Part shown: positions 23,589 to 31,769 of the stretch, one piece after another
Layout: each line of letters opens with the position of its first letter
Numbering within the stretch: the first letter of the stretch is position 1
Source: Oleispira sp.
GTDB taxonomy: Bacteria; Pseudomonadota; Gammaproteobacteria; Pseudomonadales; Oceanobacteraceae
DNA: 56,471 nucleotides
Assembly (NCBI GenBank): GCA_016765295.1
Contig: JAESQF010000037.1
Span: forward strand, 3,703-60,173
Direction of reading: 5' to 3'
Notes under the pieces: model-generated
Told to the model about the DNA's origin: nothing
What the model saw: only the letters and a program-made list of their open reading frames with translations
The model's database searches: none
Program-made: the position numbers and the translations under genes

Positions 23589-25799
23589 TTAAGCCGTGTC
23601 TCCCATCATCATCTCGTAGTGGCCAAGATTATTAGTGTATTCAAATACTTTCTTAAATACCGCTAAATATCTTTCAGCTGAATCATCAGGTGTCTGAACA
23701 TATAAATCATCTGGAATCGTGTGTGAGCCATCATTGATCCAGCTTATCAATGATCGACATACTTGTTGCTCTTCAAATGTTTCAAACCGATCTACCAAGC
23801 CAGGATCATCAAGTTTGCCAAGAATTTTGAAGTAATGTTCCACAACTCTACGCATGGAATTTTGTAAGGTAATACCAGAATTACGTTGCCAGTCTTTTAT
23901 CTCGCGCCAGAGTAACTCATAGGACGACTCAATTGGGTTATTCCTTCCGTATGCTGTAAGTGAGGTTATATTTTGATTCTTTCTAAGAATCCAAAAACCA
24001 GTATGAGCATCTCCATTTGAACGGCTACCTATAAAAGATGCCTCTTTGTGAAAATACACATTGTGTGTCAGCAAGAATAACTGCTTAATATTACTGCTCC
24101 CATCCTTAGCAGATCGAATCAGGTCTTTTACAATAGTGCTTACGACATAAAGAATATTACTATCTAAACTAGATATGGGGTCATCAATAACTAATACACG
24201 ATCATCTGTCACCGACCCTTCATCATTACCGCCTTTCGTTAACTGCACAAAATAAAGGAAAGTAATAAAAGTTATTTCGCCCTCACTCAATGTTTCCAGC
24301 GCCAATTCACCACTCTCTCTTTGAATTGAATAATAATTATCCATATTAGGAGATGGTACGATGCTAAAATTAGTGAATCCGTAGGCTCTTAACAAGCGAT
24401 TAATCTCATCAACTGCAGGCTGAACGCTGGTAACATTTTTACCCAAATCAACGATCACTGTATCCAAAGAACGAATTTCAATGCTTCTCGTACTTATTTG
24501 ACTCGATATACTATCTATACCTCTTTGCAAACCATTCGCACTTTGCTCATGAGCAGTTATCTTGGCTGTGAGCTGCTCGACCATAAATCGCCACGCAGAT
24601 TGCTTTAATGCCGCAACTTCATTGTTAAAGTTAGCGACTAATTGATTATGCTGAGTAATCACATCATTAGCTTGGCGTATAAGAACAGTCAACGCTTCAA
24701 TATCTGGTGCTGTACTTGTTAATTCCACTTGTTGGCTGGTTTTCTCTAGTTTATCTTGAACCTTCAGTTTGTTTTCGGAAATCTGACTGTGCAAAGCTCG
24801 GAGGTGAGCAGCAAATGTTTCAACGTCCAATTTAGAATCTATCTTGGAAGACTCTGACGTTTCAATCCGATCAAGGGTTTCTAACACAGCACTCGTCAGG
24901 CTCAAATATGCCGTTTGGCTTACAGTAATCCTTGCCTTATCCTGCTCAAAACTCTCATCAAAGTATTCTTCAATTTGATCACGAAACACGTCGCCAATAG
25001 TTGGCTGCTGACAGAAAGGGCAATTATCATCTTCTTGAATATAGGCTCGTCCCTGATTGACCCAGTCACTATTGCCTAACTTTGATATTAAGCCTGCTAT
25101 ATCCACATCGGTTTTACCCACTATCACTTGTTGCCAAATAGCGTTCGATTCCAGTGTTACTAAGTTTTCATAAGCAGGTATTAAGGGGATGGTATCTATA
25201 CGAATTGGTTGTTCATCTAGCAAGGTCTCCGAATTCGATTTCAGTACCTCTAATGTGACTAACTGACTCGTATTCGATTGTTTTTCGGCTAGTATTTTAT
25301 CTCGAAAAACTGATTTTGAATTTATACTTCCGCGCAGTGCTTCTTTCAAAGAAGCTTCATACTGCTTATAAACAGTCCAACAATCATTGGTAAATACATT
25401 TTTAAGATCGTCAAGGCGAGTTTGTTGAGAAGCAACCGTTGCTTGCTGTGTAGTTTGCGCTCCTCTTAAATCCGAGACCTGTCTTTTTTTATCATTGATA
25501 TGCTGAATGTCTTCAGTGGTCGCTTCTCCTAAGGTAAATACACCCGCTATCTCACCCGAGCCAAAATTTTGTTCTCGGAAACGTTTGTTATAGACCAATG
25601 TTTTAAGAGCTCTACCACCTTCCCAGTTTATAGAGCACTGTTCATACACTCCGCTATCTGGATAAGCTAAAAAATTTGATAAGGTTGTTTTTCCACAACC
25701 GTTGGCTCCATAAAAGAAATTAACTTTTTTTAACTCGCTAATGTCTATTCCGCCGACATCATAGCTAGCTGTGCTGGCAATTTTTAAGATATTAATCAT
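23589..25799 (-). CDS. RloC-like zinc-hook ATPase (AAA_13 family, putative anticodon nuclease)
   Basis: The protein has 736 residues from the ATG at 25799 (AAGGGA site). It has Walker A GANGCGKTT at 31-39, long coiled coils, and a zinc-hook CPFC at 260-263. The ABC signature ETLSEGEITF and Walker B RVLVIDDPISSLD are followed by the H-loop LLTHNVYF. Near the C-terminus lie RRVVE (about 650-654) and NDGSH (His about 693), an Arg-x3-Glu...His arrangement reminiscent of PrrC/RloC anticodon nucleases. In known systems these cleave host tRNA when DNA damage or anti-restriction is sensed, giving abortive infection. No adjacent type I restriction genes are present. Confidence 0.75.
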   Translation of the reverse strand: MINILKIASTASYDVGGIDISELKKVNFFYGANGCGKTTLSNFLAYPDSGVYEQCSINWEGGRALKTLVYNKRFREQNFGSGEIAGVFTLGEATTEDIQHINDKKRQVSDLRGAQTTQQATVASQQTRLDDLKNVFTNDCWTVYKQYEASLKEALRGSINSKSVFRDKILAEKQSNTSQLVTLEVLKSNSETLLDEQPIRIDTIPLIPAYENLVTLESNAIWQQVIVGKTDVDIAGLISKLGNSDWVNQGRAYIQEDDNCPFCQQPTIGDVFRDQIEEYFDESFEQDKARITVSQTAYLSLTSAVLETLDRIETSESSKIDSKLDVETFAAHLRALHSQISENKLKVQDKLEKTSQQVELTSTAPDIEALTVLIRQANDVITQHNQLVANFNNEVAALKQSAWRFMVEQLTAKITAHEQSANGLQRGIDSISSQISTRSIEIRSLDTVIVDLGKNVTSVQPAVDEINRLLRAYGFTNFSIVPSPNMDNYYSIQRESGELALETLSEGEITFITFLYFVQLTKGGNDEGSVTDDRVLVIDDPISSLDSNILYVVSTIVKDLIRSAKDGSSNIKQLFLLTHNVYFHKEASFIGSRSNGDAHTGFWILRKNQNITSLTAYGRNNPIESSYELLWREIKDWQRNSGITLQNSMRRVVEHYFKILGKLDDPGLVDRFETFEEQQVCRSLISWINDGSHTIPDDLYVQTPDDSAERYLAVFKKVFEYTNNLGHYEMMMGDTA

Positions 25800-25891
25800 T
25801 ACTAATCCCTTAGCCAAAAATTTTAGCTTCCTATCGTGCTTCGATAGTCTAATGGTGTATCCGATAAAATGCGTAGCTTTTCTATTTCTCG

Positions 25892-25941
25892 CATGTATTT
25901 TTCATTCATTATATGCGTATATAATGAATGGGAAATACATG
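25892..25941. repeat. 50-bp near-perfect hairpin (23-bp arms)
   Basis: The left arm (25892-25914) and right arm (25919-25941) are reverse complements over 23 bp except for a TT/GG pair that can form wobbles in RNA, with loop GCGT. The arms begin CATGTATTT and end AAATACATG. It lies about 95-140 bp upstream of the RloC-like gene, followed by a second hairpin TGGCCGC/GCGGCCA (25956-25962/25980-25986). It has no T run, so it is not an obvious terminator. It may be a regulatory hairpin, a recombination site or a small mobile-element relic. Confidence 0.8.
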
Positions 25942-26015
25942 TAAGTAGCTATTAATGGCCGCTATTTAATCATGATGTCGCGGCCAATCATACGAGTGAT
26001 GATTCTAACAATGAG

Positions 26016-26348
26016 CTAAATCAATAGCGCTGGAATGCTTGAGATACCCAGTTGTTGACGAGTCGCTGAGCTGAGCTCGGTTTGCTTTCTGTAGATCCAA
26101 TCCACCAGCTCAGAGCCTTCCGTGACTTTAATTAAATGCTTCAGAGCGTACTTCTTAGCATGGTCAGATAATGACGCACTTGTAATCAGCCAGAGTTCGG
26201 CGTTTTCATCTGTTACTGCACTGAGCTGCTTTAAACCATGAGCACTGGTTTTCCCTTTGTGGTGCTTCACCTGTACTAACGTTTTTAAACCCGAATTTCT
26301 ATTCACGTTATTAGGCAAGTTAAAATCTCGCTCAAAGCGAGAGGTCAA
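26016..26348 (-). pseudogene. Mrr-like restriction endonuclease fragment
   Basis: A 110-residue frame contains TLVQVKHHKGKTSAHGLKQL. Its QVK corresponds to the second half of a PD-(D/E)xK nuclease site as in Mrr_cat, and it is followed by ELWLITSASLSDHAKKYA. The expected N-terminal part with the first catalytic acidic residue is missing; the frame opens abruptly with an unrelated-looking run at about 1-18. It is therefore probably an N-terminally truncated Mrr-type gene at the far end of the island. It could still be expressed as an inactive fragment. Confidence 0.55.
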
Positions 26349-26449
26349 TAATCATTAGGGGCGAGTTTTTTGTGGCCTTATGTTTCCTTTTATCGCGGGA
26401 CATATACATTGATACCCACGCTAGACCAGAACAAAGGTTAAATTTCGAG

Positions 26450-27013
26450 CTACCCCTCGCCGTTACCAAAACGATAAGCAATCATCACCTTACTTTCAAG
26501 ATCTACATTCTCTTTGGGATTAGAGTAGTAACTGTGAAATTCACTATGCACAAACCAGTTAGATGAAATGGCATAAGTTAAACCTGCACCAATACCATAC
26601 TGCGTATACTGCTTACGGTATTTATGCTCGCCATTGACTCTTGTATCCAGCTCACCGAACGAACCAACAATATAAGGGCGCCAAGTGCCTTGAGTATTAA
26701 AGGTATAAACCACATCACCTTGATACTTTTGAATGTATAGCTCGTCGCCATCGTCTAATTTTTCATTATTCAATTCACTATAATTTAATATAGTACGCCA
26801 GTTTTCAGTTAATTGTAGACCCAATCCCCAACCAATAAATGCTGAGTTATCAAACTCTCGCCCTTCGGCATAATCGAAATAGCCTGTATTGAACGACAGC
26901 TCTACAATATCAGTCGTGAGCTCTTCTTCGGCCCAGCTATTTACTGTCGCTAGGTTTAATAATACAAAACTAAAAGCTATTAGGCAGACTTGTTTAAATT
27001 TAAAAATATTCAT
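26450..27013 (-). CDS. OmpA-like outer membrane beta-barrel protein
   Basis: The protein has 187 residues. A signal peptide (cleavage around SWA/EEE) is followed by alternating amphipathic strands: VELSFNTGYFDYAEG, WGLGLQLTENWRTILNYSEL, YIVGSFGELDTR, YGIGAGLTYAISSNW and SKVMIAYRFG. This is the pattern of the 8-stranded OmpA membrane domain. It ends only four residues after YRFG, where full OmpA proteins continue with a peptidoglycan-binding domain. It abuts the right end of the island, so the C-terminal domain may have been lost there. It may equally be a natural barrel-only protein. Confidence 0.75.
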   Translation of the reverse strand: MNIFKFKQVCLIAFSFVLLNLATVNSWAEEELTTDIVELSFNTGYFDYAEGREFDNSAFIGWGLGLQLTENWRTILNYSELNNEKLDDGDELYIQKYQGDVVYTFNTQGTWRPYIVGSFGELDTRVNGEHKYRKQYTQYGIGAGLTYAISSNWFVHSEFHSYYSNPKENVDLESKVMIAYRFGNGEG

Positions 27014-27050
27014 AAATAGTACAACGCTTGTAAATGATCAGTATCAAAAA

Positions 27051-27953
27051 TTAATGGGTGAGCAACTGTATTTGGATGCCCCAATAATCCTTCAGGTCAT
27101 TCTGTGCAATAACCTCTCTATTCATGGGTGACTGAGTAACAGTCATGCTACCCGTTTTAATAAAGCTCTTGCCGAATACCTTATTCAAACCGATCGCTAT
27201 ATTATCAACGGGGTCTAAGAAAAATAATGCCGTACTGCCCCAGAACGTTGAACCAAGTGCGCGACCACCATCAGCTCGAATTTCTTTTTCTTTTTGATGC
27301 GCCCACTCACCATAAACCCAACCCAATACCGGAGTAACCACAATATCTTGAATGGCTGGCCTTTCAAAAACAGCTTCTACACCGTATTCCCAATAGAAGG
27401 TAGACATCAAAGCGCTGTAGGTAAAACTATTCCATTGGTTATAGCCCGACTTACGCGCTACCTGGTAATAAACGCCGCCGAAATAAGGATGGCCAATATA
27501 ATTAATATACCAATCATCATCATCCCAAACCGCTCCGCCTGTGACGTTCTTTTTCCATTGTTCACCAGCGGTGCCTTTATTCTCACCATCCCAGCCAGTA
27601 ATGTCTTCTGGTAAGAATGTCATACCGTAGGCAACAGTAGGCGCTAAAGCAAAAATTAACATTGTTTGTTCGAATAGACGCTCGCCATCTTCACCTTCTT
27701 CAGGGCTAAACAAGGTAATGCGATAGGGAGATTTATTAATATCTTTGGGCAGGGCTATGGAAACTTCGGTATCAATCATGCCCTCTTCAGTAGCGGCCAT
27801 ATTACCGATATCCGCTAATTGATAGCTGTACCAAGGGATGGATAGATCCAGCTCTTGATAGCTAGAATTAATAGATTTTGCTTGCAAAGAAGTAGCTAAG
27901 AACAAGCCACTAAAGGCAAAGCAGACGAATAAATATTTATAAAAAATCTTCAT
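27051..27953 (-). CDS. DUF3943 domain-containing outer membrane-associated protein
   Basis: The 300-residue exported protein has a signal peptide ending near SLQA. The central block NYIGHPYFGGVYYQVARKSG, then FTYSALMSTFYWEYGVEA and VVTPVLGWVYGEW, is the DUF3943 signature. Members are envelope proteins of unknown function. It is downstream of the BamA/TamA-type barrel gene and upstream of the OmpA-like gene on the same strand, with gaps of 96 and 37 bp, so a three-gene envelope operon is likely. Confidence 0.85.
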   Translation of the reverse strand: MKIFYKYLFVCFAFSGLFLATSLQAKSINSSYQELDLSIPWYSYQLADIGNMAATEEGMIDTEVSIALPKDINKSPYRITLFSPEEGEDGERLFEQTMLIFALAPTVAYGMTFLPEDITGWDGENKGTAGEQWKKNVTGGAVWDDDDWYINYIGHPYFGGVYYQVARKSGYNQWNSFTYSALMSTFYWEYGVEAVFERPAIQDIVVTPVLGWVYGEWAHQKEKEIRADGGRALGSTFWGSTALFFLDPVDNIAIGLNKVFGKSFIKTGSMTVTQSPMNREVIAQNDLKDYWGIQIQLLTH

Positions 27954-28049
27954 GATAAGAATTCAACTAACAAGGTCGGCAGAAAGTTCCCCAAGTATAA
28001 TGGAACTTACTGTTCCAACCTACGTTATAATAAATTTTTTCTTCGGGTT

Positions 28050-29168
28050 TTAGAACGGATGCCCAAACGTCATATAAAAGCCTTTACTGCTGCCTTTACC
28101 TTTTGCGATTTCTGAACGTACGACAATGCCTTCTTCTTGATTGATGGTATACGTTGCGCCCAAAGATAGAGAAGGGAAAATATTATCCGTATCGCTACAC
28201 GACATATAACCTTCGGTCGTTTCGCCGTATAAACAAGCGACTGCCGCGTAAGCGATCAAGCCCCAATCATTGGTTAAATTAATACGCTCATCAATTTGCA
28301 AATCTGCGGAGTGTGGCCCTAAGAATTGGCCACGAGTATAACCTTTAACATTAACCGATGAATAAGCGGCAACAGGGGCATCCACCGTCCAACGTGCATT
28401 TGAACTGATGGCTAATACATTGCCATCACCATGACTCAGGTAAGTTGTATATTTCAATTGATAGGCATCAAAGCTGATATCACCACCAAACTCTTCCCGA
28501 TACGCCATGTTATTAAATTGTAATAGTTGGCCGGCAGTGGCCGCTCTTTGTCGATCTCTATCATCAAACTCTATCGTTAAACCCAAAGCTTTAGATTCAA
28601 AGCCTGCTAGTTCAATAAGCTCATTATTCGAAACCGCTGCACTGGTGTCATTAAACGCGCTTTGGGCGATTTCTTCTGCTAGCACGACGGTATAATTACT
28701 ACTAATCGCTTGCATACCCGCAAACCAATCACCGTAAACTCGATAACTGTAGCGGGCAATTTGGAAATTAAGCTCATCCGTTGTTTTTAATGGCATGCCT
28801 GAACCAAGATAATCATCATAGTCGTTATGAATCGTGCCTCTTGCCACGGCGAATAACGCACGCTGCTTATCGTTATCAAAGTACATTTTGCCAAAACCAG
28901 CCAATACGAACGAATCGGTATTACTATAAGTCGCACTAAGACCAAACATTGATGCAGGAGAAACATCATCAAATTTATGCATATAAGCCACTAAGCCACC
29001 AATAGAGGTGCTTAATTTGGGATCAGAGCTTATTAGCGGTGTTGCTATCCAAGGGGAAGCAGTTTCTTCTTCCTCGGTATTTTCTTCAGACCAAGCAAAT
29101 CCTACGGCAATCAACGACATACATATAATGGTCACTGATTCTTTTGCTACTTTAAATACACTATTCAT
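28050..29168 (-). CDS. BamA/TamA-family outer membrane barrel protein without POTRA domains
   Basis: The protein has 372 residues. A signal peptide (about 1-28) is followed by an acidic stretch EENTEEEE and a barrel. Strand-like motifs include LGLTIEFDDRDRQRAATAG, the surface-antigen signature seen in BamA/TamA C-terminal domains, and VKGYTRGQFLGPHSADLQID. The C-terminus ends in phenylalanine (YMTFGHPF), as required for outer-membrane insertion. It is too short for POTRA repeats, so it resembles stand-alone bacterial surface antigen (D15-like) proteins. The substrate is unknown. Confidence 0.85.
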   Translation of the reverse strand: MNSVFKVAKESVTIICMSLIAVGFAWSEENTEEEETASPWIATPLISSDPKLSTSIGGLVAYMHKFDDVSPASMFGLSATYSNTDSFVLAGFGKMYFDNDKQRALFAVARGTIHNDYDDYLGSGMPLKTTDELNFQIARYSYRVYGDWFAGMQAISSNYTVVLAEEIAQSAFNDTSAAVSNNELIELAGFESKALGLTIEFDDRDRQRAATAGQLLQFNNMAYREEFGGDISFDAYQLKYTTYLSHGDGNVLAISSNARWTVDAPVAAYSSVNVKGYTRGQFLGPHSADLQIDERINLTNDWGLIAYAAVACLYGETTEGYMSCSDTDNIFPSLSLGATYTINQEEGIVVRSEIAKGKGSSKGFYMTFGHPF

Positions 29169-29363
29169 AAATTTCCTTACTGACTTAAAAATATCAAATA
29201 TCGCCTAACATATAGATCTTAAACATCACGATATTTATAAAACTGACTCACACAATTATCGAATGTTCTAATACCTGCTATTACCTAAACTCTGTTCTTT
29301 GTTTTATTTAGGCCCTGTAAAATCATAACAGATATTTATTTTTTAAAAAAAGGGTAATGACAT

Positions 29364-30059
29364 ATGTTTTATAAAATAACACTAAAATTTGCAATGATAT
29401 TAACGGCGATGAGCGCTACTGCCGAGCAAGAAAGAATTGATTTTGCCGACCCTACGTCTTCTTTTTCTGCGGCTGAAATTACTGCGGGCACCGATGGTGT
29501 GGGCTTAGGCTTAACACTTGCGGGCTCTTTAACTCCAGACTGGGCATTTCTAAGCAAGCTAGAAGCACGTAATAATGCGGAATTGTATCGTGCACGACTC
29601 GCCGCCGTATCAAGTAACTTTGGTAGCGGGTTGATGCTTGACTATATTAAGCATGAGGACTTCCATAAAGATATTGAAGATAGCAAAAGTGATACGCTAG
29701 TAATAAATGCCATGCAGGTACTACCACTTAACGAAGGTAAAACTTTGATTGTACCAATCGTAGGCGTCGGCTATACCGATAATGACTTGGCGAGAAAAAA
29801 AACTAATATATGGATGGTGCAAGCCATGCTCATTCATAATTGGACCGATCAAATATGGACTAATTTCATACCTATGTGGACTACTGGGTTTAGTGATATG
29901 GAAATGAAATACGGAATCCCTGATCAAGAAGTAAAAAGCTTTGACATAGAATTCCTTGCGGGATATAGATTCAAAGGCAATCAAAATGTACGTTTACATG
30001 TAGCAAATAATGAAGATGACACTACAGAAGTTTGGGGCGCCTATACCTATGCCTTTTAG
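29364..30059 (+). CDS. Predicted outer membrane beta-barrel protein of unknown function
   Basis: The protein has 231 residues with a short signal peptide (about 1-20, cleavage near ATA/EQE). It shows repeated amphipathic strands such as GVGLGLTLAGSLTPDWAFL, LIVPIVGVGYTDNDLA, DIEFLAGYRFKGNQNVRLHV and the C-terminal EVWGAYTYAF, which ends in the aromatic residue needed for assembly. I do not recognise a named family. It is divergent from the BamA-like gene (195-bp shared promoter region) and convergent with the LysR gene. Confidence 0.6.
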   Translation: MFYKITLKFAMILTAMSATAEQERIDFADPTSSFSAAEITAGTDGVGLGLTLAGSLTPDWAFLSKLEARNNAELYRARLAAVSSNFGSGLMLDYIKHEDFHKDIEDSKSDTLVINAMQVLPLNEGKTLIVPIVGVGYTDNDLARKKTNIWMVQAMLIHNWTDQIWTNFIPMWTTGFSDMEMKYGIPDQEVKSFDIEFLAGYRFKGNQNVRLHVANNEDDTTEVWGAYTYAF

Positions 30060-30162
30060 CCGCATATATTGAAAAATAAAAGATGATCTACTCCGCATAA
30101 CTCGAGACATGTTGCGTACAATGGTTAGTCTAAAAATGACTAGCCATATTTGCACAAGAATC

Positions 30163-31086
30163 CTAACCGCACCCATTAGTAATAGGAATTGAATCGATTA
30201 TTCTATTTATCAACCACTGTAGCTGCGGATCATCTTTACTATGTTCATGCCAAACCAAATAGACGGATGCTATACCAACTTCAAACGGTAGTGGCGATAA
30301 TGATAATTCCTTAAACATAAGTTCGTGCATAGCTTCTATTTGAGTTGTGATTAATTTTGTTCCTTGAATAAAATCAGATAACTCTCCAAAACTTGGTACG
30401 GTTACTGTTGGAGAGCCTAATGCAGTCCTATCAATAGCTGGCTCAATCATCATTGCTTCTTCAGTATCGCTAAACCTCACGTCAATATATTTACAGTCGG
30501 CATACTCTTCTAATGTTAGTGGTGGATTCCTAACATTAGAATCGTAATAACATACCATTTTTGATTTAAACAACTCTTTTTTTATGAACCCCTTTCCTTC
30601 CGGGGGTGATGGCGTAACTAATAACTGGCAATGGGAAGTCAAGGATCGAACTGAAGAATGACCTGGAAGACCTGACTGAATAATATTCAACTTCACATCC
30701 AGACCGTCCTTATAGAATTGCTTCATGACGATAGGTAGTATTTCCTTTGACAAGAAGTCATTCACAGCAATAGTGAACTCTAACTCATGGTTCGATGGAT
30801 CAAACTCCCGACTGAATGATAACATTTTAAGATTTGATATGATTGACCTTAAAGGAATTTCTAATGCCTTACTTCTGGCTGTTGGTGCAATGCCACGACC
30901 ATTTCGAACAAATAATGGATCATTGAATGCTTGTCGTAATTTATCAAGAGTATGACTAATAGCAGACTGAGTAACTTTTAATTTTATCGCTGCTTTTGAA
31001 ACTGAGTTTTCCTCTAACACAGTCAAAAAAGTAGTAATAGAATTTCCATCTATATTTAAATAATCGATTTTGCTCATACTAGCCAT
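30163..31086 (-). CDS. LysR family transcriptional regulator
   Basis: The protein has 307 residues from the ATG at 31086, which follows AAGGA; the longer frame to 31134 adds 16 unlikely residues. The N-terminal winged helix covers TTFLTVLEENSVSKAAIKLK, then VTQSAISHTLDKLRQAFNDP and LFVRNGRGIAPT. The effector domain follows. The gap 31087-31390 (304 bp) upstream has an inverted repeat TTATTGT-N12-ACAATAA (31112-31118/31131-31137), a candidate autoregulatory site, and otherwise AT-rich sequence. It is divergent from the lipoprotein-DUF1254 operon, which it may control. Confidence 0.88.
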   Translation of the reverse strand: MASMSKIDYLNIDGNSITTFLTVLEENSVSKAAIKLKVTQSAISHTLDKLRQAFNDPLFVRNGRGIAPTARSKALEIPLRSIISNLKMLSFSREFDPSNHELEFTIAVNDFLSKEILPIVMKQFYKDGLDVKLNIIQSGLPGHSSVRSLTSHCQLLVTPSPPEGKGFIKKELFKSKMVCYYDSNVRNPPLTLEEYADCKYIDVRFSDTEEAMMIEPAIDRTALGSPTVTVPSFGELSDFIQGTKLITTQIEAMHELMFKELSLSPLPFEVGIASVYLVWHEHSKDDPQLQWLINRIIDSIPITNGCG

Positions 31087-31390
31087 TAGCGATTCCTTGT
31101 ATGAAATTTTATTATTGTAGTTATCATACAACAATAACTGTAACCGATATAAATGAATTTACTCATTTATTAGTTTTCTTGATTAGTATCATTGAAACGT
31201 ATTTTCTTAAGCTTAAAATTTAATGAAGAATATTAGTACGCACCAATATTATAAATAATTAGGAGTGAACTATTAGTAATGCTGAATTTTCTAACCGCAC
31301 CTATAAATAGAGCATCGAGCCATATGGATAAAAGATCCAAACAGACTACATTAAATTGTTTATTATTTTGAATAGTTTTTAGAAGGAGGA

Positions 31391-31762
31391 ATGATGTCAA
31401 ACTTCATTAAAATAGTATCATCAATATTCCTTTTATTTACACTTTCCTCCTGCGCCATTATTGAAGTTAATCAGGTTTATGAGTCTGCATTAAATGTGCG
31501 TATTTATAATATGAAAGACTCACCAAATAACTGCACCTTTATTGCTGACATTGTTGGCACAGAAGGACGCTGGTATAGCTCTTTATATATTGCCAACAAA
31601 GATCTCGTATTAGGTGCTATTAGTGACCTTAAAAATCAAACTTCTGCATTAGAAGCAGATGCCGTCATCATAAATGAAATTATGACCTTCGCTACATCGG
31701 TGACCATATATGCGCAAGCATTTGACTGCCAAGGCGTTAAATTAAACCATTATCAGAGATAA
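31391..31762 (+). CDS. Small lipoprotein of unknown function
   Basis: The protein has 123 residues. A basic/hydrophobic leader ends in the lipobox LSSC (about residue 20), so it should be lipidated and membrane-anchored. The mature part has a cysteine in NNCTFIADIVGTEGRWY and another in QAFDCQGV, which could pair. A strong AGAAGGAGGA site precedes tandem ATG codons (31391 and 31394). It lies 7 bp upstream of the first DUF1254 gene, so it is very likely cotranscribed. No named family is recognised. Confidence 0.75.
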   Translation: MMSNFIKIVSSIFLLFTLSSCAIIEVNQVYESALNVRIYNMKDSPNNCTFIADIVGTEGRWYSSLYIANKDLVLGAISDLKNQTSALEADAVIINEIMTFATSVTIYAQAFDCQGVKLNHYQR

Positions 31763-31769
31763 TATAATT

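Noticed and set aside
22776-25799. Septu (PtuA/PtuB) defence system
   Set aside because: The HNH-like protein lacks the usual PtuB pattern (CxxC...EHF.PK...CN), and the ATPase is of the zinc-hook AAA_13 type. The similarity is only in the ATPase+HNH pairing.
17626-26449. A clear attR copy of the tRNA-Arg 3' end
   Set aside because: I looked for TTGCAGGGCGGGCCA-like sequence along the island. Only a short CAGGGCG match near 21764 was seen, which is within chance and inside the RNA candidate.
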